Shown: positions 29,780 to 38,817 of the stretch, one piece after another
Position numbering within the stretch: position 1 is the first letter of the stretch
Layout of the letters: each line of letters starts with the position of its first letter
Origin: Parashewanella sp965200795
GTDB lineage: Bacteria > Pseudomonadota > Gammaproteobacteria > Enterobacterales > Shewanellaceae
Direction: 5' to 3'
Assembly: GCA_965200795.1 (NCBI GenBank)
Contig: CBDAVB010000042.1
Coordinates: forward strand, 1 to 64,000
Length of the DNA stretch: 64,000 nucleotides
Made by a program: the position numbers and the translations under genes
The notes under the pieces: generated by a model
The model's input: only the letters and a program-made list of their open reading frames with translations
Told to the model about the DNA's origin: nothing
The model's database searches: none

Positions 29780-30061
29780 CTAAGCAACAACTTCTAAATT
29801 CTTTTTTGGTTTCCCCGCAGGTTTAGATGCCGCGCTTCCGCCTTTGAGCAGTGATAGCAAATCATCTTTATTTGAAGCCAGATAGAAACAAAGCTGTTCG
29901 AGTGTGCTTTCTTCTATATCCGGCTCGGATTGCTGAATGAACGGAAGTAAGTTATCAGCGATATCGAGCATTTTGTCATATGCGTCAGCTTCTTTTTTTG
30001 ACGTAAAAGTCATTTTTTCTACCCCATCCCTTACAACAACGTATTGAGTGATAACCGCCAT
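29780..30061 (-). CDS. yebG: SOS-inducible protein YebG
   Basis: 93 residues. MAVITQYVVVRDGVEKMTFTSKKEADAYDKMLDIAD matches the E. coli YebG start almost residue for residue (YVVIREG.EKMSFTSKKEADAYDKMLD; shown here in parts only). YebG is a small DNA-damage-induced protein of unclear function. A CTGT-N8-ACAG LexA box lies 12 bp upstream of the ATG, which supports the family assignment. The ribosome-binding site is GAGG 5-6 nt upstream. It is the first gene of a two-gene yebG-msrC unit. Confidence 0.92.
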   Translation of the reverse strand: MAVITQYVVVRDGVEKMTFTSKKEADAYDKMLDIADNLLPFIQQSEPDIEESTLEQLCFYLASNKDDLLSLLKGGSAASKPAGKPKKNLEVVA

Positions 30062-30073
30062 TTCTGCCTCACA

Positions 30074-30089
30074 CTGTATTTATAAACAG
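30074..30089 (-). promoter_or_regulatory. LexA (SOS) box upstream of yebG
   Basis: CTGTATTTATAAACAG, an exact CTGT-N8-ACAG box within the longer palindrome ACACTGTATTTATAAACAGT. It overlaps the expected promoter/leader of yebG, so bound LexA would block transcription. Confidence 0.85.
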
Positions 30090-30119
30090 TGTATAGGGTG
30101 TCATAACTTTATTGGTAAT

Positions 30120-30515
30120 TCAAAAGCTTTTTGGTTTAAAGGTGAAGTTCAACCCGGAAAAAATAGTTGGCGGAGTTTTTATAATAGGTTCAAAATCAAC
30201 AACATAAAAACTGTCGTTACTCCGTTTGCCGATATCCAGACTTGAATAACAGTCAGTAGTTGTTCTACTGGCTGTTATTCGTAACGCCGCCAGCGGTAAT
30301 TTAACCAGTTTATGAGCGTCAGGCATTCACCAAAGTAAGTGAAGTCGATTAACTGCTTTTCTATTTAAACAAAATACAGTTATTGGACTTTTATGCGTCC
30401 AACTACTTTTCACCGTTAAAATAGCCGCTAATAAGTACCTATGCAAATGATTTTTCCTCAAGAAGCCCTTCACAACAAGCGTTTCAGCAAGAAAAATATT
30501 CGATTTCACTTGAAT
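30120..30515. repeat. dispersed intergenic repeat, copy A (two parts)
   Basis: Part one, around 30200-30230 (AACATAAAAACTGTCGTTACT), matches the core of copies D and E. Part two (30429-30513) aligns with the reverse complement of 57411-57497 at roughly 85% by eye, including a perfect 29-bp match between 30477-30505 and 57423-57451. Between them an inverted repeat (CAGTCAGTAG.../CTACTGGCTG, 30251-30277) is present. No gene is supported here; frames of 60-80 codons lack ribosome-binding sites. Confidence 0.6.
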
Positions 30516-30746
30516 CGGCACTTGCCTATTCCCAAGCCTTTTACAAAAAGCCCGTAAGCTCAAATCACTTCGTCTTTTAGGTTAAAAATAACCTTCAAAA
30601 CTTAACGAATATAATTTTCATTTCGCGGGGTGATAGAAAATTTGAATTCTTAAAAACGCTAATGGCATCTGCGCCTATGATGAACGTTTAGGTAAAAGAA
30701 AGATGTTGATAAAGGAATGAAAATAAATTTTATTTTTGAGGTGAAA
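30516..30746. other. intergenic stretch downstream of ihfA
   Basis: AT-rich sequence without a convincing gene, promoter or repeat. Nothing identified. Confidence 0.4.
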
Positions 30747-30779
30747 ATAAAAGCCGCTCAATTTGAGCGGCTTTTATTA
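30747..30779 (-). terminator. intrinsic terminator of the pheST-ihfA operon
   Basis: Perfect 16-bp arms (30747-30762 and 30764-30779), GC core GCCGCTC/GAGCGGC, followed on the minus strand by T-rich TTATTTTC. It lies 9 bp after the ihfA stop. The apical loop is probably CAATTTG after opening of the last pairs. Confidence 0.85.
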
Positions 30780-30787
30780 AAAGAACT

Positions 30788-31084
30788 TTACTTGCCGGCG
30801 TTAGATTTCTCTACGCGGCTTTTAAGTTTTTGTCCTGGTCGGAAAGTTACCACTCGGCGAGCCGAAATAGGTATATCTTCACCAGTTTTTGGATTCCTTC
30901 CCGGTCTTTGATTCTTATCCCTAAGGTCAAAATTGCCAAAGCCAGATAGCTTGACTTGCTCACCACTTTCGAGCGCCCCGCGAATTTCTTCAAAGAACAA
31001 CTCAACCATCTCTTTTGCTAGCCGCTTGTTAATACCAAGCTCTTCAAAAAGATGTTCTGCCATTTCGGCTTTGGTAAGTGCCAT
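30788..31084 (-). CDS. ihfA: integration host factor alpha subunit
   Basis: 98 residues, MALTKAEMAEHLFEELGINK start and the beta-arm DNA-binding loop GRNPKTGEDIPISARRVVTF with the intercalating Pro (NPKTG). IHF alpha pairs with IHF beta (not in this window) to bend DNA at specific sites. It follows pheT by 4 bp, the standard pheS-pheT-ihfA arrangement, and is closed by the terminator at 30747. Confidence 0.97.
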   Translation of the reverse strand: MALTKAEMAEHLFEELGINKRLAKEMVELFFEEIRGALESGEQVKLSGFGNFDLRDKNQRPGRNPKTGEDIPISARRVVTFRPGQKLKSRVEKSNAGK

Positions 31085-31088
31085 AACT

Positions 31089-33476
31089 TTAATCCCTCAA
31101 CGATGCGTTGAACTCAGTCTTAAGAACTGAAACTATAGAGTCCACTTGCTCCATAATTTCTTTTTCTTCTAATGTACGAGTATTGTCTTGTAATGTAAGT
31201 GCAATTGCTAAGCTTTTCTTGCCTGATTCTACACCTTTACCTTGGTACAGGTCGAACAAGTTTATGCCAACTAGCTGATTATTACCGCTTTTTCTTATTG
31301 ACGCAATGACATCTCCGGCAGAAATATTCTCATCAACAACAACTGCAATATCACGTCTGTTCGCAGGAAACTTAGAAACAGTTTCAGCTTCTGGCAACTT
31401 AACATGCGACAAGGCGTCCAGTTCCACCTCAAAGATAATGGTCTTACCGTTTAAGCCGAACGGTTTTTCCAGATTAGGGTGAACTGCACCAATGCAACCG
31501 ATTACTCGATCATTTCTCAAAATTTCAGCACATTGCCCCGGGTGAAGAGCAGGGTGCTGAGCATTTTTAAAAGTAAATTCTGAAGTAGCCGCTGTCAAGC
31601 TTAGAATTGCCTCTAGATCACCTTTAAGGTCGAAGAAATCAACAGTTTTGCTTTCCATTGACCAATGCTCGTCCACATTGGTTCCTGAAATCACACCACC
31701 GATCACTGAGTCTTGACGAACGCCAGATTCAGCTGACTCATCAGGGACAAATCGTAAGCCGGTCTCAAATAAGCGAACACGGCCTTGCTGGCGCTTCTGG
31801 TTATAAGCGACCGTTGTCAACAAGCCGGTAAATATAGATAAACGCATTACTGACATTTCAGTAGAAATCGGGTGCGGCAATACCATAGTTTTCCGCTCCG
31901 GATGAATTAACCGCTGAAGCTTAGGATCAACAAAACTATATGTTATCGCTTCCTGAAATCCGCGGGCAATTAATATCTGACGCACTTTACGGATTGATAA
32001 ATCAGACTCTTGATGATTTGTCATTACCAAACTGGCTTGCGGGGCGATATTAGGAATATTATCGTAACCATAGATGCGGGCGACTTCCTCAATCAAATCT
32101 TCTTCGACTGCCATATCAAAACGATATGTACGAGTCATTACACGCCAGCCCGCATCGTTAGCTTCTACATCAAAGCCTAACTTAGTTAGAATTTCCACAA
32201 CATCATCATCACTGATGATATGACCTAAACGACCGTCTAATTTAGTACGACGAAGCGTGATCGCTCGCTCTTTTGGCAGATTGCCTTCAGCCGCGGCTTC
32301 AACAATATCACCAGCTTGGCCGCCGCAAATATCCAGAATCAGGTGTGTCGCACGATCCATGACCTTGTGTTGAATTTGCGGATCAACGCCACGCTCAAAG
32401 CGATGTGACGCATCAGTGTGTAAACCATGAACACGACCTTTACCACGAATCGCGGCAGGCGAGAAGAACGCGCATTCAAGCACGATATCAGTAGAAGTTT
32501 CAGTAACGCCTGAATCCTCACCGCCGAAAATACCCGCCAGGGCCAGTACTTTATTTTTATCCGCGATAACAAGCGTATCTTCGGAAACGATAATTTCATT
32601 ACCGTCTAATAAGGTGAGCTTCTCGTCACCTTTACCCATACGTACTTCAATAGCTCCATTAATTTTTGACGCGTCAAACGCGTGCATTGGCTGACCGTAC
32701 TCAAGCAGCACATAGTTAGTAACATCAACAATTGGATCAATCGAGCGAATACCACCGCGACGCAGCTTTTCTTGCATCCAGAGCGGTGTCGCGGCCTTAA
32801 CATCAATGCCTTTTACCACTCGCGAAAGATATCTCGGACATGCTGAGGAATCAGTCAGTTTTACGTCAACTTTATCAGCGATGATCGTTTCAACTTTTTC
32901 CCAGCTCGGCTCAGTGAATTCCGTACGATTAAGAACAGCAACTTCACGAGCTAAACCAATCATGCCTAAACAGTCCGCGCGGTTTGCCGTTAAATCAATG
33001 TCAATGACCGCATCGTCAAGATCTAAATATTCACGAATGTCGGTACCGACCGGGGCGTCAAGCGGCAATTCAATAATGCCGTCGCTTTCGATGTCGATTC
33101 CGAGTTCAGAGAATGAACAAAGCATGCCGTTTGACGGAACACCCCGTAGCTTAGCTTTCTTAATTTTAAAATCACCCGGTAACTCAGCACCGACAACGGC
33201 AACAGCAACTTTAAGTCCCAGGCGACAGTTCGGCGCACCACAAACGATATCAAGCAGCTCTTCACCACCGACATTGATTTTGGTTACTCGTAATTTGTCA
33301 GCATCCGGATGTTGACCACATTCAACCACTTCACCGACTACAACACCTGAAAAATCAGCGGCTACGGGATCTACACCATCAACCTCAAGCCCGGCCATAG
33401 TGATTTGTTCTGATAAAGCTTCACGGGAAATTTCCGGGTTAACCCACTCACGAAGCCAAGATTCACTAAATTTCAT
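31089..33476 (-). CDS. pheT: phenylalanyl-tRNA synthetase beta subunit
   Basis: 795 residues, the normal length. Domain order: N-terminal tRNA-binding (OB) domain about 40-150 with 'VVGEVVECGQHPDADKLRVT', B3/B4 editing domain (about 210-375), B5 domain (about 400-470), synthetase-like core, and a C-terminal anticodon-binding FDX-ACB domain (about 700-795) beginning 'KFPANRRDIAVVVDE'. With PheS it charges tRNA-Phe as an alpha2beta2 enzyme. It starts 14 bp after pheS. Confidence 0.97.
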   Translation of the reverse strand: MKFSESWLREWVNPEISREALSEQITMAGLEVDGVDPVAADFSGVVVGEVVECGQHPDADKLRVTKINVGGEELLDIVCGAPNCRLGLKVAVAVVGAELPGDFKIKKAKLRGVPSNGMLCSFSELGIDIESDGIIELPLDAPVGTDIREYLDLDDAVIDIDLTANRADCLGMIGLAREVAVLNRTEFTEPSWEKVETIIADKVDVKLTDSSACPRYLSRVVKGIDVKAATPLWMQEKLRRGGIRSIDPIVDVTNYVLLEYGQPMHAFDASKINGAIEVRMGKGDEKLTLLDGNEIIVSEDTLVIADKNKVLALAGIFGGEDSGVTETSTDIVLECAFFSPAAIRGKGRVHGLHTDASHRFERGVDPQIQHKVMDRATHLILDICGGQAGDIVEAAAEGNLPKERAITLRRTKLDGRLGHIISDDDVVEILTKLGFDVEANDAGWRVMTRTYRFDMAVEEDLIEEVARIYGYDNIPNIAPQASLVMTNHQESDLSIRKVRQILIARGFQEAITYSFVDPKLQRLIHPERKTMVLPHPISTEMSVMRLSIFTGLLTTVAYNQKRQQGRVRLFETGLRFVPDESAESGVRQDSVIGGVISGTNVDEHWSMESKTVDFFDLKGDLEAILSLTAATSEFTFKNAQHPALHPGQCAEILRNDRVIGCIGAVHPNLEKPFGLNGKTIIFEVELDALSHVKLPEAETVSKFPANRRDIAVVVDENISAGDVIASIRKSGNNQLVGINLFDLYQGKGVESGKKSLAIALTLQDNTRTLEEKEIMEQVDSIVSVLKTEFNASLRD

Positions 33477-33490
33477 TCTTCATTGCTCCG

Positions 33491-34471
33491 TTATTTAAAT
33501 TGCTTAAGGAAACGTAAGTCATTTTCGAAAAACGCGCGTAAATCATTTACGCCGTAACGAAGCATAGATAAACGTTCTACGCCCATACCAAAGGCAAAAC
33601 CTGTGTATTCTTCCGGGTCATAGCCGACACTGCGAAGCACATTCGGATGAACCATGCCGCAGCCTAACACTTCTAACCAACCGTTTTTACCTTTTACGTC
33701 AACTTCAGCTGAAGGCTCCGTAAACGGGAAGTAAGACGGACGAAAACGAACTTCTAAATCTTCCTCAAAGAAATTACGCAAGAAGTCATGAAGAATACCT
33801 TTTAATTGCGCGAAATTAACTTTTTTATCGATCATTAATCCCTCCACCTGATGGAACATCGGCGTATGCGTCTGATCATAATCGTTACGATAAACACGTC
33901 CCGGAGAAATAATACGCAGCGGCGGGTTTTTCTTTTCCATAGTACGAATCTGAACACCAGAAGTTTGGGTTCTTAACACTAACTTCGGATTAAAGTAGAA
34001 AGTGTCATGCTCGGCACGGGCAGGATGATCATCCGGAATATTCAGCGCGTCAAAGTTGTGGAAATCATCTTCGATTTCCGGGCCTTTCTCGACCTGAAAA
34101 CCCAGCTCACCGAAAAAGTCCTCGATACGCTCAATGGTTCGAGTCACCGGGTGAAGACCGCCTAAGTCCGTCGCTCTGCCGGGAAGCGTTACATCGATTT
34201 GTTCAGCTTTTAGCTTTTCTTCAAGCTCAGCAAGCTTAATCGCTTCGATTTTACCGTTAAGCGTTTTTTGAACCTTTTGTTTCGCCTCATTAACTTTTTG
34301 GCCAAACGCAGGTTTTTCTTCTGCGCTTAAGGTTGCCATCATACGCATCATTGCGGTAATCCGGCCTTTCTTACCCAAGTAATCCACTCGGATATCATCT
34401 AGCGCTTTCAGATCGCTAGTATGCTCTATCACTTCTAAAGCGTTAGACACAATGTCGTTTAGTTGCTGCAT
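33491..34471 (-). CDS. pheS: phenylalanyl-tRNA synthetase alpha subunit
   Basis: 326 residues from the ATG of MQQLNDIVSNAL. A longer reading begins at a GTG that is part of the GGAA ribosome-binding region and was rejected. An N-terminal coiled coil (about 10-85) precedes class II aminoacyl-tRNA synthetase motifs: 'HPARAEHDTFYF', 'RTQTSGVQIRTM', 'RNDYDQTHTPMFHQVEGL' and 'GFAFGMGVERLSMLRYG' (motif 3). First gene of pheS-pheT-ihfA. Unlike in E. coli, rplT is not immediately upstream; a divergent chemoreceptor gene is. Confidence 0.97.
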   Translation of the reverse strand: MQQLNDIVSNALEVIEHTSDLKALDDIRVDYLGKKGRITAMMRMMATLSAEEKPAFGQKVNEAKQKVQKTLNGKIEAIKLAELEEKLKAEQIDVTLPGRATDLGGLHPVTRTIERIEDFFGELGFQVEKGPEIEDDFHNFDALNIPDDHPARAEHDTFYFNPKLVLRTQTSGVQIRTMEKKNPPLRIISPGRVYRNDYDQTHTPMFHQVEGLMIDKKVNFAQLKGILHDFLRNFFEEDLEVRFRPSYFPFTEPSAEVDVKGKNGWLEVLGCGMVHPNVLRSVGYDPEEYTGFAFGMGVERLSMLRYGVNDLRAFFENDLRFLKQFK

Positions 34472-34590
34472 GTTAATTTCCACTGAATATTGGAAGGACT
34501 ACATCAAATTCGAAAACCAGAACATCTTCTGATTTTTATCATTCCCCTAGCCGGTTTATCGATACACAATCAAGAATAAAAAAGACGCAA

Positions 34591-34619
34591 ATTCTACGCT
34601 AACACCAATGGTTTTTCCA
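34591..34619 (-). promoter_or_regulatory. possible sigma70 promoter of pheST-ihfA
   Basis: Minus strand TGGAAA, 17-bp spacer, TAGAAT in the context GCGTAGAATTTGCG. The expected start near 34584 leaves a leader of about 110 nt. I saw no convincing Phe-rich leader peptide or attenuator in it. Confidence 0.4.
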
Positions 34620-34917
34620 GGGCAAAATTACTCTTTTTAACTTATAAAGCCCGCTTTAAGTCAATGAATTACATTTTAAAGAACGACATTCAAACAATCT
34701 TGACAAATATCACGTTCTACAAAAAACTCCGGTAATAATTCTCAGTAGTGCTGGCTTGACTGTTTATGAAGATGTAATATGCCGATAACAATTTTTCAAC
34801 GGATGATAAAATTCCGGCAGTCAGTGATAATAAAGCTTAAGTAACCGGCTTTATGACCGATATATAGTTTGGGGTCACTCATAGAAAAAGTGTTAATAAA
34901 AGCACGAGAGTAAGAAT
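34620..34917. other. divergent intergenic region pheS / chemoreceptor
   Basis: AT-rich, presumably with the chemoreceptor promoter; no confident site was picked out. No gene seen. Confidence 0.4.
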
Positions 34918-36297
34918 ATGAAAGAAGTTAAGTTTCGTTGGGTTGATAAATACCTGATTCAAATCACAATAAGACAAAAGTTTATTATCCTGGCCAGCAT
35001 CTCTATTTTGGCATTATTATTTTTATCGGCGGCTTCGCACTATGAAATCGGCAAGGTGTCCACTGAATTTAATAAGTATCTGGATGTTCAAAGCGCGCGA
35101 CAAAAACAGTCTGTCGCTGATGTCGCTTTAGAATATATTCCAGCGCGGCAGAAACAGGATTTCTTAACTCAGATATCACATATTGATACGCAAGTATCAA
35201 TGAAAGAAATAGAGGAAGCCACAGCTAAAGATCAGCAGCTCTTTTATATTATTACCGCAGGCTTAATCTTCTTAGTCTGGATTTTTAGTTACTATATTTC
35301 CACCTTTATTCAGGGTGCGCTCTGGACGACAGTACAGTCACTCCAACAAGCCGCGGATGGTGATTTAACAAACCGTTTGAACTTTTTTAAAGTTCCCGAT
35401 GAATTCAGCCACCTGGCAATCAGCATTGATACTCTCGTTGAAAGGCAACATCAATTGGTGAAGCAACTTATTCAATCAACGGGTCAAATTCGTAATGTTG
35501 TGAATGAGTTCCGCGGCAACGCCAGTCAAGGACAAGATTTGGCGGTCAACCAAAGACAACACTTGGACTCTTTAGCCACCGCTATGGAAGAAATGACCGC
35601 AGCCGTTAAAGAGGTTTCACGAAACGCTGAAGTTTCATCGACGGAAACTCAGGAGGCGAATACGCAAGTCACAGCGGGTTCTAAGGATATTGAAACAACT
35701 GTTGATGTCATCGGGACTCTTGCCTCTGATATTGCCAACGCTTCTGATGCGGTAAACGAACTTAATGAAAATGCCTCACGCATTGACGAAGTTGTTACTA
35801 CAATTAACGCGATTTCTGAACAGACCAACTTACTTGCATTAAACGCGGCTATCGAGGCCGCGCGCGCCGGTGAGCAAGGCCGTGGTTTTGCGGTAGTTGC
35901 CGACGAAGTACGGACTCTCGCCGGCCGCACTCAAGATGCGACAGTTGAAATAAAAACTATGATTGAGTCTCTGCAGTCTGGTGCCAGCGCTCTCACTCAA
36001 GTTATGGCAAGAACGGTTGAACAAGCGGAACAAGGTAAAAATCACGTTATTAAGACCGGAGAAGATCTACGTAATATTTCAAGTCACAGTGATAAAGTAC
36101 TTGACATGAGTGTGCTGATTGCCAGCTCCGCGGAAGAGCAATCCGCTGTTGCCAATGAGATTGCAAGCAACCTTATGGAAATTCGTAATCAATCACATGA
36201 TGTAGAGACATCCGCGAACAATGCCGTTTCCGGTTGTGATGAATTACACGCGACAGCGGAACAACTTGATCAGCTTTTAGTCGGCCTCAAAGTATAA
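34918..36297 (+). CDS. methyl-accepting chemotaxis protein with short sensor domain
   Basis: 459 residues. TM1 at about 23-43 (FIILASISILALLFLSAASH), a short periplasmic segment of only about 60 residues with a charged, helical look, TM2 at about 108-130, HAMP domain (about 131-185) and the long coiled-coil signalling domain. The conserved hairpin tip EQTNLLALNAAIEAARAGE is near 302. It would signal through CheA/CheW to the flagella or pili. The sensor region is too small for a Cache or four-helix domain, so the ligand cannot be guessed. No C-terminal CheR-binding pentapeptide is present. Confidence 0.92.
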   Translation: MKEVKFRWVDKYLIQITIRQKFIILASISILALLFLSAASHYEIGKVSTEFNKYLDVQSARQKQSVADVALEYIPARQKQDFLTQISHIDTQVSMKEIEEATAKDQQLFYIITAGLIFLVWIFSYYISTFIQGALWTTVQSLQQAADGDLTNRLNFFKVPDEFSHLAISIDTLVERQHQLVKQLIQSTGQIRNVVNEFRGNASQGQDLAVNQRQHLDSLATAMEEMTAAVKEVSRNAEVSSTETQEANTQVTAGSKDIETTVDVIGTLASDIANASDAVNELNENASRIDEVVTTINAISEQTNLLALNAAIEAARAGEQGRGFAVVADEVRTLAGRTQDATVEIKTMIESLQSGASALTQVMARTVEQAEQGKNHVIKTGEDLRNISSHSDKVLDMSVLIASSAEEQSAVANEIASNLMEIRNQSHDVETSANNAVSGCDELHATAEQLDQLLVGLKV

Positions 36298-36351
36298 AAG
36301 GGGCGCGGCAGAAAGGATCGTACCAACTTTACTAAGGCAGAGAAATCTGCC

Positions 36352-37089
36352 TTACTGCTCTTGATAGTTCCACGGTAAATAAGCTTGCGGATTGGCTTTG
36401 ACCTTTTCACTTTCCCGCTGCAACTAATTGAAATAGTTAAACACATTAATGCCCGCCTCACTGGCCGTCGCTATCATTGAGGTGATGATGTCACCTATGG
36501 TTGCCCCGAGCAATGTCTTATGGAACATGGCATTTTTTCTGTCCCGCACTATGAGTTTAAGCAAGGCTTCCATGCGATTATTATCGAGCCCCGCCCCTTC
36601 AATCCGGCAAAACATCGTCAGTCCGTCATAGTATTTGACGAAGTAACGCATGGCCTTGCCTAAACTGCTGTTTTCTTCGACGCTGCCGTCTGCGAGATGT
36701 CCCTCGCACCAGCGTTTTATTTCAGTCATTATCGGCTCTGAGTGCTGCTGGTGATAACTCAATCTTGCTGCCGGCGATAATTGCCGCTCTATCGCCTGCT
36801 GTTCGTAATGCCAGATTTTGCCGTACTGAGTTAACACATGCTCCGCTTCATCGGGGAACTGATGTATTACATTAACAAACCGGCGCCGTGCATGACTGTT
36901 ACACAAGGACAGCAAGCATGCTATTGCCGTCGGACGATTGCTCGCCAGTGCATCACTCATTACCAAGGCATCGAGCAGTAACCGGCAATCGTCAGCCGAT
37001 AACGCCAATTCATGCTCTTTGGCTTCACTGACACGAGCCATCAGCGCCTCTAAGGCTTTTTGGTCGATGTCGTTTACGGTTTGGCTCAT
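36352..37089 (-). pseudogene. IS66 family transposase (TnpC), internally deleted
   Basis: Remnant of the large IS66 transposase (normally about 500 residues). The N-terminal helical segment ending 'LSADDCRLLLDALV' is joined directly to the C-terminal part 'MSDALASNRPTAIACLLSLC', so the zinc-binding region and most of the DDE domain are gone. The C-terminal catalytic Glu region (GLDNNRMEALLKLIVRDRKN) remains. An in-frame TAG at 36424-36426 precedes the usual family tail (ANPQAYLPWNYQEQ), which reads on to a TAA at 36352. Clearly inactive. Confidence 0.88.
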
Positions 37090-37173
37090 TCAGTTATCAT
37101 CCAAAATTTAAGGCAAGTCGTTATCAATTCGGCGGGCCGAATGATCCCGTTATTTGAAAACGCAAGGAAAATT

Positions 37174-37503
37174 TCATTGAACCTGAACTCTGCACTTGCC
37201 ATCACCGCTGAGGAGTTGCCGCAATTGCATCGCCATCAAGGGTTGAATACGTTCATTAGAGCAAGGCCAGTGTTGAAATTTTCCCTTGGATAAGCGCTTG
37301 GTCATCAGCCAAAAGCCGCTGCCGTTATAAGTCAAAGCCCGCACCATAGTGCGGCTGCGATTAATGAACACAAAAACGGCGCCGGAGCGGGGCTCAGAAG
37401 ATAACTTCCGCTTACAAACCGCGGCTAAGCCGTCGATGCCCTGACGAAAGTCAGCCGGCTCAGTAGCGATGAAAATCCGGCTTTGCGAGGTTAAATGAAT
37501 CAT
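37174..37503 (-). CDS. IS66 family accessory protein TnpB
   Basis: 109 residues from the ATG at 37503, the standard start (MIHLTSQSRIFIATEPADFRQGIDGLA). Six further upstream residues come from the junction with an inserted IS3 fragment. The protein is close to full length for TnpB (about 115). IS66 elements need TnpA, TnpB and TnpC; since TnpC is deleted here the element is dead. Confidence 0.85.
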   Translation of the reverse strand: MIHLTSQSRIFIATEPADFRQGIDGLAAVCKRKLSSEPRSGAVFVFINRSRTMVRALTYNGSGFWLMTKRLSKGKFQHWPCSNERIQPLMAMQLRQLLSGDGKCRVQVQ

Positions 37504-37513
37504 GCTTTGACCA

Positions 37514-37676
37514 TGCATCATTGACTGGTACAGTCGTTACGTAGTCAGCTGGGAGCTATCGAACACACTGGATGCTGATTTCTGTATTCATGCGCTAGAT
37601 CGTGCTTTGGAACGAGGTGAGCCTGATATATTCAACACTGACCAAGGTTGCCAGTTTACCAGCAATGATTTTCTGG
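37514..37676 (+). pseudogene. IS3 family transposase fragment inside IS66 remnant
   Basis: The plus strand between tnpB and tnpA reads DWYSRYVVSWELSNTLDADF and on to FNTDQGCQFTS. This is the first and second catalytic Asp region of an IS3-type OrfB (rve domain). Only about 50 codons remain, with no start or end. The same type of protein is found, also broken, at 41528-42340. Confidence 0.85.
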
Positions 37677-38036
37677 CACCTCCTCAATCAGTTGAGTGAC
37701 AAATTGAGCGTCAAACCCGCCCGACAGCTGCATATGCTGACCATTGGCAAAATTGATTTCAAGACTGACGTTTGAGGTTGGCGCTGCGATAGCGTCATCG
37801 TTCAGCTCAATAAACCGGGTTGACACTATCTGAGGATTATCAGCCTGACGCCATTTTGCAAATTGAGAACCGCTGATGGATAGCGTTTTACATATTCGGG
37901 CGGCCGGATAATCGCTTAACAGTGAAATCGCTTGCTGACGGAGAGTTTCCGGTGTCGCAATTCTTGTATTGGGTTTGTTATTGCGCCAGAGCTGAAAAGC
38001 CCGGTAAACCTTATCAAATTGAGTGTGTTGTGACAT
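37656..38036 (-). pseudogene. IS66 family TnpA, C-terminus altered
   Basis: About 120 residues of the IS66 small protein with a helix-turn-helix (CKTLSISGSQFAKWRQ, about 55-70) and the 'SLEINFANGQHMQLSGGFDAQFVTQLI' C-terminal strand region. The last residues (VPENHCW) are read from the inserted IS3 fragment. Together with 36352-37503 this is one degenerate IS66 element. Confidence 0.75.
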
Positions 38037-38322
38037 GACAAATTTTGCGTTAATGAATTTGCCTGTATTACAACAGATAAGATTTTAAAAGTTGCGCTAT
38101 GGTGCCTTAAGGTCACGAGTTTGAGTATGCTAACTTCATGAAAGGAGCCTTTTTATGGACTTGTTGTGTGTATAAACTGATAAGTACTATAAAATTGCTC
38201 CTTTCGCACTATTTATTAATCCCATACTATTGATAATTAATGGTCTTTTCATGGTTTTTGTCGATCTAAAAGATCTACACCCAAATTCTTAACTGCGAGA
38301 CCCTTAGTGCCTAACCAGAAAT
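38037..38322. other. intergenic stretch in accessory island
   Basis: No gene seen. GAAAGGAGC (about 38139) and GCTCCTTTC (about 38190) form a distant inverted repeat. Otherwise AT-rich and featureless. Confidence 0.4.
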
Positions 38323-38817
38323 TTATGTGCCGGTCAGAAGCATGCAGGGATCAGCCGGATTTGAGCGAACATTTACCCTTTTCTCCCTGAAATACGAAAT
38401 AAACTGGCTTTTCAGTTTATTTCCTGATTTATGACCTGTTACAATATTAATGGCATTACCGTTTTGACTTCGATTAAGGTGATATTCATACAAAGCTTTC
38501 GCAAACTCAAACGGCACGCCTTTCGAAGTTTTCTCGATTTCATTGTTAAATATACTCTCGGAATCGCAATTCAAAGCGTTACCTATAAGGCCGAGGTTCT
38601 GGCGACAGATGCCTCTTTCAAGTAATTTCTTTATCCTTTCAGCAAAATTATTCGAATCAACAAGCGTCCAGTACGCATAGATGTCACTGCCCGGTCTTAT
38701 CCCCCAAATGCTGAGGTAACTCGGCCATATTTTTATCACCAAAAACAAGACAATCAGCGCCGTTAATATCCTTACATGACGCAAATACGGTGAGCAGACA
38801 AATACCAGTTGTTTCAT
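38323..38817 (-). CDS. Smr-like C-terminal segment, probably the frameshifted end of the F-box protein
   Basis: A 164-codon frame overlapping the end of the F-box gene by 134 bp. Its first 45 codons are merely the other reading frame of that gene and look non-native. From SDIYAYWTLVDSNNFAERIKK onward it looks like a normal soluble protein. The end, 'NAINIVTGHKSGNKLKSQF..YFREKRV', resembles the core of an Smr domain (I.TG+..S....L...V..+L), but the usual LDLHG motif is not clear. Removing one G from the G5 run at about 38697-38705 joins this frame to the F-box protein with no stop. I therefore read it as the C-terminal third of that protein, split by an indel or by programmed slippage. It has no good ribosome-binding site of its own. 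Confidence 0.5.
   Translation of the reverse strand: MKQLVFVCSPYLRHVRILTALIVLFLVIKIWPSYLSIWGIRPGSDIYAYWTLVDSNNFAERIKKLLERGICRQNLGLIGNALNCDSESIFNNEIEKTSKGVPFEFAKALYEYHLNRSQNGNAINIVTGHKSGNKLKSQFISYFREKRVNVRSNPADPCMLLTGT

Noticed and set aside
30048..30563. Several 65-80 codon frames around the yebG upstream region
   Set aside because: They overlap the SOS box and repeat copy A, lack ribosome-binding sites and have unprotein-like composition.
34484..34590. Phe-tRNA attenuator (pheM-like leader) upstream of pheS
   Set aside because: No short Phe-rich reading frame followed by a terminator hairpin could be found.
36333..36354. TAAGGCAGA-GAAA-TCTGCCTTA hairpin after the chemoreceptor gene
   Set aside because: A perfect stem, but with no T-run and overlapping the tail of the IS66 remnant, so I did not list it as a terminator.
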